A stretch of 11,405 nt of DNA, from contig CAJQGO010000040.1 of NCBI GenBank assembly GCA_905477565.1, positions 1 to 11,405 on the forward strand, read 5' to 3'. Of this stretch, positions 1 through 6,960 are shown one piece after another (position 1 is the first letter of the stretch; each line of letters starts with the position of its first letter). A program made the position numbers and the translations under genes. Origin of the DNA: an uncultured Planctomycetota bacterium. GTDB taxonomy: Bacteria > Planctomycetota > Planctomycetia > Pirellulales > UBA1268. The notes beneath the pieces are model-generated. The model had not been told where the DNA came from. It searched no databases and worked only from the letters and a program-made list of their open reading frames with translations.

Positions 1-929
1 GCCAAATCGGTGTTCTTTATGTCGACACTCTTACCCCACTAGGCGAGGCAATGGCATCCGGAGGTCAGCGGTTTAGTGACGAACACCTGAAACTCATGGT
101 TGCTATCGGTCATCAGGCAGCACTTGCTGTTGAAGACACAACATATTATTCGGCCATGGTTCAGTCGGAACGACTAGCCGCGGTTGGGCAGACGATAGCA
201 ACACTTTCTCATCACATTAAGAACATTCTTCAAGGAATTCATGGCGGCAGCTATCTCGTCGAGATGGGTCTAGACAAAAACGACCTTGGGATAACTGATA
301 AAGGTTGGGGCATCGTTCGACGAAATCAGCATAAGATTTCTTCGCTCGTTATGGACATGCTTTCATTTAGCAAAGATCGAAAACCTGAACCGATTCCGTC
401 TGATATCCCTGCACTGCTCGCTGATATAGTCGAAACAGTGAAGCAGCGAGCAGAAGACGGTGGTATCTCGGTACGCTGCCAAACACCAGACAACTTCCCT
501 GTTCTCCTCTGCGACGCAGAAGCCCTCTCGCGAGCCATTCTGAATGTCGTGACTAATGCCATTGACGCTGTCGAAGAACAGTCAAACGGTACAGTTGATA
601 TCACAACTGAACTTGATGAAAAACGTGAGGTTGTCCAGGTCCGTGTGACCGATAATGGGCCGGGCATACCGGCTGAAACGTTACCAGATATATTTAATCT
701 TTTCGTATCAACAAAAGGCGCAAAAGGGACTGGACTAGGACTCACCGTAAGCCAAAAAATTCTACGAGAACATGGTGGCGATATCTCTGTTGAAAGCTCC
801 GCCACTCATGGAACATGCTTCACGCTATCTTTCCCACTCCTTTTTAGTGAGCAAACTGCCACAGGCAGTCGGGGCACGGTCACAGATGTTCCACTGCCCT
901 CTGATTTTGACGCTTCGATAACACCCTGA
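1..929 (+). CDS. GAF-domain sensor histidine kinase, C-terminal part (5' end outside the window)
   Basis: The reading frame is open to the left edge (codons from base 3), giving 308 visible residues that end at TGA 927-929. The ATG at 51 is internal, because the residues before it (IGVLYVDT) are a typical late GAF strand and the GAF helix continues after it (FSDEHLKLM...IGHQAALAVE). Next comes a dimerisation helix with an H-box, LSHHIKN, whose phosphoacceptor is probably His70 counted from the first visible codon. The HATPase_c domain follows: N-box NVVTNAIDAV (about 181-190), G1 box DNGPGIP (217-223), F-box IFNLFVSTK (230-238) and G2 box GTGLGL (242-247). All ATP-binding motifs are intact, so the kinase should be active. 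No membrane segment is visible, so a cytosolic sensor is likely. Planctomycete relatives often carry an FHA domain before the GAF; that would lie off the window. There is no receiver domain and no response regulator gene here, so the partner is unknown. Confidence 0.9.
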   Translation, partial: QIGVLYVDTLTPLGEAMASGGQRFSDEHLKLMVAIGHQAALAVEDTTYYSAMVQSERLAAVGQTIATLSHHIKNILQGIHGGSYLVEMGLDKNDLGITDKGWGIVRRNQHKISSLVMDMLSFSKDRKPEPIPSDIPALLADIVETVKQRAEDGGISVRCQTPDNFPVLLCDAEALSRAILNVVTNAIDAVEEQSNGTVDITTELDEKREVVQVRVTDNGPGIPAETLPDIFNLFVSTKGAKGTGLGLTVSQKILREHGGDISVESSATHGTCFTLSFPLLFSEQTATGSRGTVTDVPLPSDFDASITP

Positions 930-949
930 ATGCGTTCCGGTGTTAGTCG
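916..949. terminator. Hairpin at the convergent ends of the histidine kinase and rluD genes
   Basis: A perfect 7-bp inverted repeat, TAACACC (919-925) and GGTGTTA (939-945), encloses a small inner GAA/TTC stem (928-930/935-937) with a TGCG loop. It can be extended by CGA (916-918) pairing with TCG (947-949) around a bulged G. The hairpin covers the kinase stop codon and fills the 20-base gap before the rluD stop, where a bidirectional terminator would be expected. There is no T-tract on either side, so it may be an mRNA 3'-end stabiliser or chance pairing instead. Confidence 0.35.
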
Positions 950-1960
950 TCACGACAATGACGCATACTTTCGAAGCCCATCCAGCACACCCTGAATGTC
1001 GGATGGGAGTGGTGCAGAAAACGTCACTCGTTCCCCAGTTGCAGGATGATTAAGTGTTATCGATTCAGCATGAAGCGCCTGACGACTAAGGATCGCGGGG
1101 CTGTCCTTTGGTCCACCAAAAAATTTTGGTTCGATAGAGGACCGCCCGCTATAGAGTGCGTCGGCGAGTACAGGGCACCCAATGGCGGCAAGGTGCACAC
1201 GAATCTGATGTGTTCGGCCAGTCTTTGGAAGAACCTTAACAAGTGCAGCACCCTTGAATCGTTCGAGAACCTCAAATCGTGTCACAGCGTCTCGACTGGT
1301 TGAATGATTACTCCGAACAGCCATCTTTTCCCTTTGATACGGATGCACCCCGATAGACAAGCGGATTTCATCCTGATCAAACTCTGGCTGACCCTGCGTA
1401 ATCGCAAGATAGGTCTTTTGCACTGTCCGCTTTTCAAACTGTTTTGCAAGCATTTGATGTGAGACATCATTTCGGGCAACAACAATGACACCACTCGTAT
1501 CTCGGTCAAGACGATGGACAATTCCAGGACGGGTTGGACCTCCGGCATGTGAAAGACCTTCCCGATCTACGACTTCCGAAGCACGACGTTCAAGATGCCA
1601 TTTCAAGCCACCAGCGAGCGTTCCTTTCCAGTTCCCCTTGGCTGGATGGACCACCATTCCAGGTGGTTTATCGACAACAGCCATCACCTCATCAACAAAC
1701 AGAAACTCAAGCGGCATCTCCTCTGCTTCAGGGCCACTGCGTGGAGGTTCTGGAACAGTGAAGCAAACGACCGCTCCTTCTTTAAGCTTCAGAGATGCTT
1801 TTGCTGTCACACCATCAACGCGTACTGCACCGCGTTCGATTGCTCGTGAGAGGTACGAACGGCTATACGCACGAAATCGCTGACTGAGCACCTGATCTAG
1901 CCGAACACCGGCCACTGCATTATCGGCAGAAAAAGATACTTCATCACCCGGATTGAGCAT
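950..1960 (-). CDS. rluD: RluD-family 23S rRNA pseudouridine synthase
   Basis: 336 residues, a normal length for RluC/RluD enzymes, which isomerise specific uridines of 23S rRNA to pseudouridine (RluD: helix 69) during 50S assembly in the cytoplasm. Residues about 18-70 form an S4 RNA-binding domain (RLDQVL...SRSYLSRAI...VRVDG). The catalytic domain follows, with DKPPGMVVHPA at 97-107 and the signature RPGIVHRLDRDTSG at 144-157; the catalytic aspartate should be Asp152 (HRLD). KTGRTHQIRVHLA (246-258) and LHAESITLNHP near the C-terminus are further conserved blocks. The S4 domain and the HRLDRDTSG form point to RluD/RluC rather than RluA; which uridines are modified cannot be read from sequence. 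The ATG at 1960 has no clear Shine-Dalgarno sequence. It lies 27 bases after the stop of the TPR gene and in the same frame, so translation may depend on coupling to that upstream gene. Confidence 0.93.
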   Translation of the reverse strand: MLNPGDEVSFSADNAVAGVRLDQVLSQRFRAYSRSYLSRAIERGAVRVDGVTAKASLKLKEGAVVCFTVPEPPRSGPEAEEMPLEFLFVDEVMAVVDKPPGMVVHPAKGNWKGTLAGGLKWHLERRASEVVDREGLSHAGGPTRPGIVHRLDRDTSGVIVVARNDVSHQMLAKQFEKRTVQKTYLAITQGQPEFDQDEIRLSIGVHPYQREKMAVRSNHSTSRDAVTRFEVLERFKGAALVKVLPKTGRTHQIRVHLAAIGCPVLADALYSGRSSIEPKFFGGPKDSPAILSRQALHAESITLNHPATGERVTFSAPLPSDIQGVLDGLRKYASLS

Positions 1961-1987
1961 CGAGTCTGTCAGGTCGGTATCCAGTGG

Positions 1988-2776
1988 TCACTCCTCTGAG
2001 GCACCTTCAGGCGTCGATGAGGGATTTGCTTCTTTTTTCTTCGTAGATTTTTTACCAGTGCTCTCTTTTTTATTCGCTGGTTCGACCGATTGCTGTTTCG
2101 CATTACTCGATGCATCTTCTTTCGAAGTACTCGCTTCTTCGGTTGCCACATTCGTTAGTCGTTGTTCGGCAAACCAGTTGTAAAATGCTTTCGTTTTATC
2201 TTTGGCAAGATCATCCGCATGCTCTGTAGCTAGATTTGCCATCGGGCTTGAAGGGTATTCATTTGCGACAGCCTCATAACCACGACGAGCCTGCTCTAAA
2301 TCTCCAAGGCTTTCTCTCGCTTTTGCCAAGCCCATCGTTGCACGCTCTGCAACCATGCCAGTTGGTCGCTGTGACAAAACATCTGCATAGGCTGCGGCTG
2401 CCATCTCAAGGCGTTCTCGAGCTACATCATTTGCAGGATCCATCTTTGCAAAAAGGAGATCTGTGGCCTCAGATAAGTTCCTGTCTGCCAGAATAAGTTC
2501 GGACCACTGAGCTGCAGGCGTGCCGGGATAACGGAGAATAACTTCCCTGAACCCTTCCTGATCACCGGTCACCAATGCAGCCAGACACGTATCCCAACTT
2601 TCAGAGCGGGTCGCCTCCCATCGTGAGGAAACGAAAAGACCGACTAACACTAGAACAAGAGCTCCGATCGCGACCGACAGAATCGGCGTTACGTAAGGAC
2701 GTAACCGTTCAGAAAGCTGTTCAACACTATCGGCAAGGTCATTTTCCCGCAGTTCGTGCCGACGTTCCGACTTCAT
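1988..2776 (-). CDS. YfgM-like single-pass membrane TPR protein
   Basis: 262 residues from the ATG at 2776. An ATG 12 bases further upstream is also in frame, but only the 2776 start has a good Shine-Dalgarno (GGAG, 6-base spacer), and MKSERRHEL matches the N-terminus I recall for planctomycete relatives. The order is: a charged cytoplasmic N-terminus (1-28), one transmembrane helix (about 30-50, PILSVAIGALVLVLVGLF), helical TPR-like repeats (about 60-190, clearest in AYADVLSQRP...AKARESLGDLEQARRGYEAVANEYPSS), then a low-complexity tail rich in Lys, Ser, Glu and Pro (about 211-262). This architecture resembles YfgM, an accessory partner of the SecYEG translocon; the assignment is by layout only. 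By the same topology the TPRs and tail would face the periplasm. It probably heads an operon with rluD. The function is not established. Confidence 0.82.
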   Translation of the reverse strand: MKSERRHELRENDLADSVEQLSERLRPYVTPILSVAIGALVLVLVGLFVSSRWEATRSESWDTCLAALVTGDQEGFREVILRYPGTPAAQWSELILADRNLSEATDLLFAKMDPANDVARERLEMAAAAYADVLSQRPTGMVAERATMGLAKARESLGDLEQARRGYEAVANEYPSSPMANLATEHADDLAKDKTKAFYNWFAEQRLTNVATEEASTSKEDASSNAKQQSVEPANKKESTGKKSTKKKEANPSSTPEGASEE

Positions 2777-2782
2777 CTCATA

Positions 2783-2786
2783 CTCC
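2783..2786 (-). promoter_or_regulatory. Shine-Dalgarno sequence that fixes the start of the TPR gene
   Basis: Read on the minus strand, GGAG is followed by the six bases TATGAG and then the ATG at 2776. The alternative ATG at 2788 overlaps this motif and has no purine-rich sequence before it, so the shorter protein is preferred. Confidence 0.7.
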
Positions 2787-2850
2787 ATTCATGTAATCTT
2801 GACTGCTCTTACCGTCACTCGGTGCGCACGCAAACCAATATTTATCGCCA

Positions 2851-2879
2851 AATAGACGCTTCTTGAGGCGGAGCGTCAA
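2851..2879 (-). promoter_or_regulatory. Candidate sigma-70-type promoter for the TPR-rluD unit
   Basis: On the minus strand, TTGACG (2879-2874, 5 of 6 matches to the -35 consensus) is followed by a 17-base spacer and TCTATT (2856-2851, 4 of 6 matches to the -10 consensus). A start near 2844 would give a leader of about 65-70 bases. The 134-base region between the TPR gene and the helicase (2777-2910) must serve both directions. I saw no convincing counterpart for the helicase. Confidence 0.35.
2855..2877. repeat. Inverted repeat overlapping the candidate promoter
   Basis: GACGCT (2855-2860) and AGCGTC (2872-2877) form a perfect 6-bp dyad with an 11-base centre. A second, overlapping dyad is CTTGA (2862-2866) with TCAAG (2876-2880). 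Both sit between and across the putative -35 and -10 elements, where an operator could lie. The match is short and may be chance. Confidence 0.25.
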
Positions 2880-2910
2880 GACGACACCAGCAGTGTGGTA
2901 AAGTCCTGCC

Positions 2911-5019
2911 ATGCCGACAACCTTGCCCACAAAACAAACACACGTGAATCGCCGACCAGATCCGCATCGAGGCCTCAATCCTGCTCAAATGGACGCTGTT
3001 CGGGCTCCTGCGGGACCTCTTCTTGTCCTCGCTGGTGCTGGAACAGGCAAAACACGCGTCGTCATCGCACGGATACTTCACCTTGTCCAACAGGGAGCAC
3101 CGCCCGAACGAATTCTTGCTGTGACCTTTACCAATAAAGCAGCCCGTGAAATGGTGCTTCGCATTGGTGGAAAATTCAAGCAAAAGCGAACGTCACGGAC
3201 CTCATCGAAAGACAACGCACCGGATCGGAAACCTGAGATTTCGACAATCCATTCGCTCTGTGTCCGCATCCTTCGTCGTCATGCAGAACATGCCGGCTAC
3301 CCAGCACGGTTTGTGATCGTTGACCGAAGTGAACAAGAAACTTCTGCTCGTCGTGTACTCAAAGAACTGAAAGTAGCCGAGGCGACATTACGACCGGCTG
3401 ACCTTCTTGCCCGAATCAGTCAGTGGAAAAGCCGAGGTGTTCGAGCCGATGAGGTTTTCGATACGCTTTCTACTGATGCAGATGATTCGTGGGATCTCGC
3501 GGCTGCAGGATATCAGCGATATCAACGGCTCATGCACGGTGTTGGTGCGGTCGACTTCGATGACTTGCTTCTCGTTGTTGACCAACTTTTTGATCAACAT
3601 GAAACAATTCGTCAACAAGAAGCACAACGATTCGATCATGTTTTGGTTGATGAGTATCAAGATACGAGTGGCATTCAGGAACGCATTCTTTCTGCTCTCG
3701 CCCGTGATCATAGAAGCCTCTGCGTCGTTGGTGATGACGACCAATCAATCTATGCATGGCGGGGGGCACAAATCTCACACATCCTTGATTTCCCAACACG
3801 ATGGCCAGGGGCCACTGTTGTACGGCTTGAGGAAAACTATCGATCTACACCTGAGATTATTGAAGCTGCCAACAAACTTATTGAGCGTAATTCACGTCGC
3901 CATGACAAAACCCTTGTGTCCAAAGTACCATCTGGACTGAAGCCAAGTATTGTGCAAGCCCAAGACGAAGTTGACGAAGCCCGTCGCGTTACTGCAGATG
4001 TGGAAGGATTGCTGAGAGAGCGGTACGCACCACACAACGAAATGGCTATTCTTGTTCGAACTGGAGAACAGACTCGTGTTTTTGAGACTGAATTACGCCA
4101 CCGCAATATTCCGTATGAACTTATTGGAAGTCGTTCTTTTTTCGACCGACGCGAGGTCAAGGATGTGCTCTCTTTCCTTCGCCTTCTTGTTGATCAAACC
4201 GATGACCTGGCACTTTCAAGAATCGCCAACGTGCCACCGCGTGGCCTTTCCTATAACGCAGTGGAGAAAGCTCGCAAAAAGGCTACTGAGTCAGGAGAAA
4301 GTCTCTGGTCAACGCTTCTTGATCTCAGCAGAACCGGACAGTTGTCGTCAGCAGCAACCGCAGGCGTTGAAAAGCTCGAAAAGCTGATTGCACTCGGCCC
4401 AGCAAATACCAAGAGTGGAACAACCGCCGCAGAGGCACTCCAACACGTTCTCAATCAAGCAAATTACCGGCAGTACCTTGAAAAGGAATTTGAGGATGAG
4501 AGGGAGCAGGAAGCACGTTGGCTGTCGGTAGAGGAAATCGTTAACGGGCTGGCTCGAAATGAAAAAGACAACCGAGACACTGACCCGGCCACGGTCGTTC
4601 AACGATACCTCGATGACCTCATCCTCGAAGTTCAGGAAGCCGAGCGTTTTGAGGATGACAAGCCAAAAGGAAATACTCTCAAACTTATGACGCTTCATGC
4701 CGCAAAAGGGCTTGAGTTTGACTGCGTCTGGATGGTTGGCCTGGAAGAGAACCTTTTGCCGCATATTCGAGCTGTGAATGAAGGCCTCTCTGCAATCGAC
4801 GAAGAGCGAAGACTTTGTTATGTGGGAGTGACGCGAGCCCGAAAGCGACTTGTACTTTCGCTCGCCCTGACACGAATGAAGTGGGGGAAAGCCAAGCCCT
4901 GCAAACCGAGCCGCTTTCTTTACGAACTGACCGGTCAATCAGAAAAGTTTAGTGAAGGGCCCGCAAAGGCAAGAGAAAAGGTTGGGGCAAAGCCACGAAC
5001 ACGCCGGTCACCACGTTGA
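2911..5019 (+). CDS. UvrD/Rep/PcrA-family ATP-dependent DNA helicase
   Basis: 702 residues, close to Rep, UvrD and PcrA (about 670-740). All superfamily 1A motifs are present in order: Q-motif LNPAQMDAV (22-30), Walker A AGAGTGKT (41-48), Ia AVTFTNKAAREM (70-81), STIHSL (111-116), Walker B LVDEYQDT (245-252), III VGDDDQSIYAWRGA (273-286), IV LEENYRS (306-312), V LMTLHAAKGLEFDCVWM (592-608) and VI EERRLCYVGVTRA (631-643). It should be a 3'-to-5' DNA translocase in repair or restart of stalled forks. DEYQD and the compact size look somewhat more like Rep, but UvrD, PcrA and Rep cannot be separated safely here, so no symbol is given. A basic insert (about 88-109) lies between motif Ia and STIHSL, and the C-terminal tail (675-702) is basic. 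The ATG at 2911 has no obvious Shine-Dalgarno; an in-frame stop lies just upstream, and later TTG/GTG codons (5, 12) are possible starts. It is divergent from the TPR gene. Confidence 0.95.
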   Translation: MPTTLPTKQTHVNRRPDPHRGLNPAQMDAVRAPAGPLLVLAGAGTGKTRVVIARILHLVQQGAPPERILAVTFTNKAAREMVLRIGGKFKQKRTSRTSSKDNAPDRKPEISTIHSLCVRILRRHAEHAGYPARFVIVDRSEQETSARRVLKELKVAEATLRPADLLARISQWKSRGVRADEVFDTLSTDADDSWDLAAAGYQRYQRLMHGVGAVDFDDLLLVVDQLFDQHETIRQQEAQRFDHVLVDEYQDTSGIQERILSALARDHRSLCVVGDDDQSIYAWRGAQISHILDFPTRWPGATVVRLEENYRSTPEIIEAANKLIERNSRRHDKTLVSKVPSGLKPSIVQAQDEVDEARRVTADVEGLLRERYAPHNEMAILVRTGEQTRVFETELRHRNIPYELIGSRSFFDRREVKDVLSFLRLLVDQTDDLALSRIANVPPRGLSYNAVEKARKKATESGESLWSTLLDLSRTGQLSSAATAGVEKLEKLIALGPANTKSGTTAAEALQHVLNQANYRQYLEKEFEDEREQEARWLSVEEIVNGLARNEKDNRDTDPATVVQRYLDDLILEVQEAERFEDDKPKGNTLKLMTLHAAKGLEFDCVWMVGLEENLLPHIRAVNEGLSAIDEERRLCYVGVTRARKRLVLSLALTRMKWGKAKPCKPSRFLYELTGQSEKFSEGPAKAREKVGAKPRTRRSPR

Positions 5020-5021
5020 AG

Positions 5022-5034
5022 GTCGGCGACCGAC
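5022..5034. terminator. GC-rich hairpin after the helicase gene
   Basis: GTCGG (5022-5026), loop CGA, CCGAC (5030-5034) begins two bases after the helicase stop codon, in the 69-base gap between the convergent helicase and dehydrogenase genes. There is no T-tract, so it is only a weak terminator candidate. Nothing else was recognised in this gap. Confidence 0.25.
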
Positions 5035-5088
5035 GCCTACGCGACGTTTATGCTCTCCTGAAACGAAGACATGGACAAAGCATCTTGC

Positions 5089-6801
5089 CTACCCTCGAAA
5101 AACATCTGGCACCATCCCAACCAGATTCCAGAGCCCACTCTTCCCCGATGCGATAGCTGAATACATCTCTGCGACTCCTTTAGCAAGCCGCCCTCCTTTG
5201 CTATGCCAAGGAAACCACGGTGGCGTTGGCCACACCCGCAGCGGACTTCGAAGAATCGAGTTTTGGACCAGAGGCAAAAAATACGGATTATGAACATATC
5301 CCAAGCCACTTTCAGGAGCCTCAATCGTGCCTCCCGGAAAACCGCCCCAAGGAATATTCCCTACCGCATACGCCAGCGCCGACCAGGCGTTTACGGCAAC
5401 GACTCCATACCGCACATGCTCTATGAAGAGTTCCACACGAGCTTCATCATGTGTCGCCATTCCATCAGGACGAGTCACGCTCGCTGCGAGGTTTCCTGGT
5501 AGATCATGCACAACCTGAGAGACTGCCGCACAGAAATCTTCAATCGACTCTCCTTCTACGGTTGTTTCAACCGCAATCGGGATAAACCATTCCCGAGCAA
5601 ACCAATGAGGGTGTGACTCCTGGTGAACGTCTCGAAGAAGTTTCGGTTGCAAACACCCATTTGAAACGGGTTCACCTGTGGCCTTTTGGTGAAGATCAGC
5701 AGCACCTGGATACCATGCTGGTCGAGCTGGCAGACTTCTTAGCCGCTGGTCAATACGATCTAGAAAACGCTGTCGTTGAGCCCAGTGTCGACTCGTCAAG
5801 ACAACTTTTGTCGCGATACAATTAAATGATGAGTTATTCGCGATCGATGCCGCGATCTGGTCTGCCTGAAAAAACAGGTCTTTCTCGGAATAGTTGCCAG
5901 GAACAACAACCCATGGCGTGACATTACCAAGTTCACAGGTAATTGACTTGGTACGGAGCTCACTTTCATTACTTGAAACAACGCTCCTAAATGTTTCCTC
6001 TCCCCCTGTAAGATGCATCGCGGTTACTTCCTCGGCGCTGATTGCATCGCTCACAAGTGCAGCACCACCAACGAAAACACGAAGCAGGCCTGCCTCCACC
6101 AGTGGCTTCAGTGCAGCTCGCAGAATCGATGCAAGGGAATCCTGCACCGGATGAAGCTTGAGTAAAACAGCACGGCCGTGTTCAAAGATTTGACTCACAG
6201 CATCGGCGGCAGCCAAGCCTGTAACATTCCCTGCACCAAGAACAACAGCAACCCCCTCCGCATCTGAACCCGACCGACACTCCTCCTGCCAAAGCTTCAT
6301 GAATGTTTCAACACTACCTGTATTCGCACAACGCACAGTCGCTCGATGACCACGGAAAATTGTGGCGTCGTGAAGCCTGCTAATAGGCAGGACGTCAACG
6401 GATACAAATGAAGACGGCGACCCAAATGGCGACTCATGAATCTGATTTTGGCCGTGCGTTATACGAGGCCGAACAGACACATCAGGCACACCGACTTTGC
6501 CAATACTTCGCAAAGCTTCAGCGGTGAGGAACAAAAGACGTAGCGTCGCAAGAGGACCGTTTGCACACTCCTCTGCCTGCAGGACTGACAGAAGACGATC
6601 GGTGCATGCATCCTGACCATCAGGACCTACTGATTTCATCGCGACAGCAGCGCGAACCCAAGCCTCCGATTCAACTCCAACTGAATGAGCTGTTCGCATT
6701 GCGAGTTCTGCTCGTTCACGTGGGGGAATATTTTTCCAGCGATCCGCTGCACGTGATAATCGCTGACATTCAGAGGCCATATCAAACTCGGGGGGCGTCA
6801 T
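5089..6801 (-). CDS. Atypical aldehyde dehydrogenase-superfamily protein
   Basis: 570 residues from the ATG at 6801, chosen because a strong Shine-Dalgarno (GAGG, 5-base spacer) precedes it; an in-frame extension of 23 codons upstream lacks one. The fold is ALDH-like: nucleotide-binding VAVVLGAGNVTGLAAAD (184-200), HLTGGEET (263-270) in place of the usual FTGS, ELGNVTPWVVVPG (290-302) in place of ELGGK, then NNSSFNC (322-328). Cys328 is the likely nucleophile and Glu290 the likely base; their 38-residue spacing is close to the 34 of classical ALDHs. The C-terminal half (IPWGGFPGGTIEAPESGLGYVHNP, positions 483-506 with key residues W485, G490 and N505; then PPWFPWH 527-533) matches a family of about 550-580 residues that I recall from actinobacteria and others, usually annotated only as 'aldehyde dehydrogenase family protein'. 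LGAGN also recalls LuxC-type acyl-CoA reductases. Substrate and pathway are unknown. No signal peptide is seen. It lies downstream of mnmE but behind a probable terminator. Confidence 0.82.
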   Translation of the reverse strand: MTPPEFDMASECQRLSRAADRWKNIPPRERAELAMRTAHSVGVESEAWVRAAVAMKSVGPDGQDACTDRLLSVLQAEECANGPLATLRLLFLTAEALRSIGKVGVPDVSVRPRITHGQNQIHESPFGSPSSFVSVDVLPISRLHDATIFRGHRATVRCANTGSVETFMKLWQEECRSGSDAEGVAVVLGAGNVTGLAAADAVSQIFEHGRAVLLKLHPVQDSLASILRAALKPLVEAGLLRVFVGGAALVSDAISAEEVTAMHLTGGEETFRSVVSSNESELRTKSITCELGNVTPWVVVPGNYSEKDLFFQADQIAASIANNSSFNCIATKVVLTSRHWAQRQRFLDRIDQRLRSLPARPAWYPGAADLHQKATGEPVSNGCLQPKLLRDVHQESHPHWFAREWFIPIAVETTVEGESIEDFCAAVSQVVHDLPGNLAASVTRPDGMATHDEARVELFIEHVRYGVVAVNAWSALAYAVGNIPWGGFPGGTIEAPESGLGYVHNPYFLPLVQNSILRSPLRVWPTPPWFPWHSKGGRLAKGVAEMYSAIASGKSGLWNLVGMVPDVFRG

Positions 6802-6805
6802 GATT

Positions 6806-6811
6806 TCCTCT
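6806..6811 (-). promoter_or_regulatory. Shine-Dalgarno sequence of the dehydrogenase gene
   Basis: AGAGGA on the minus strand lies four bases before the ATG at 6801 (GAGG with a 5-base spacer). It is the clearest ribosome binding site in the window and decides the start over the longer reading frame. Just upstream of it a 5-bp hairpin (GCAAG 6825-6829, CTTGC 6834-6838) could form in the leader. Two TAGAAT -10-like hexamers occur further upstream in the 159-base gap, but neither has a convincing -35. Confidence 0.65.
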
Positions 6812-6916
6812 TTGTATTCGTATGGCAAGCAGACTTGCTTCACCGTAGCACGTGAACAAAATAAACACATTCTATCTTTTCACTGAACCGAAACCCATGC
6901 GAGAATTCTATGCCTG

Positions 6917-6960
6917 AAAAAATTCCAGTATACGAAACGTTTCTAGTGAACGTATTCGTA
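6917..6960 (-). terminator. Probable intrinsic terminator after mnmE
   Basis: Directly after the mnmE stop codon the minus strand folds into an 11-bp stem: TACGAA/TTCGTA (6960-6955 with 6936-6931) continuing as ACGTT/AACGT pairing (6953-6949 with 6941-6937) around one bulged base, with a 7-base loop. Eight bases later there is a run of six T (6922-6917). The stem is AT-rich and the T-run is not immediately adjacent, so efficiency is uncertain. It supports separate transcription of the dehydrogenase gene. Confidence 0.45.

Noticed and set aside
326-805. 159-residue open frame antisense to the histidine kinase
   Set aside because: It lies entirely opposite conserved HATPase motifs, shows no recognisable domain, and has no ribosome binding site; it is a shadow of the real gene.
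1485-1883. 132-residue open frame antisense to rluD
   Set aside because: Ser/Arg/Pro-rich shadow lying opposite the pseudouridine synthase signature motif.
3407-3940. 177-residue open frame overlapping the helicase in another forward frame
   Set aside because: The helicase frame carries intact Walker B and motif III in this stretch. The alternative protein has no domain pattern or initiation signal.
4348-4938. 196-residue open frame antisense to the helicase C-terminal part
   Set aside because: It is opposite conserved motifs V and VI, is cysteine/phenylalanine-rich without a fold pattern, and is best explained as an antisense shadow.
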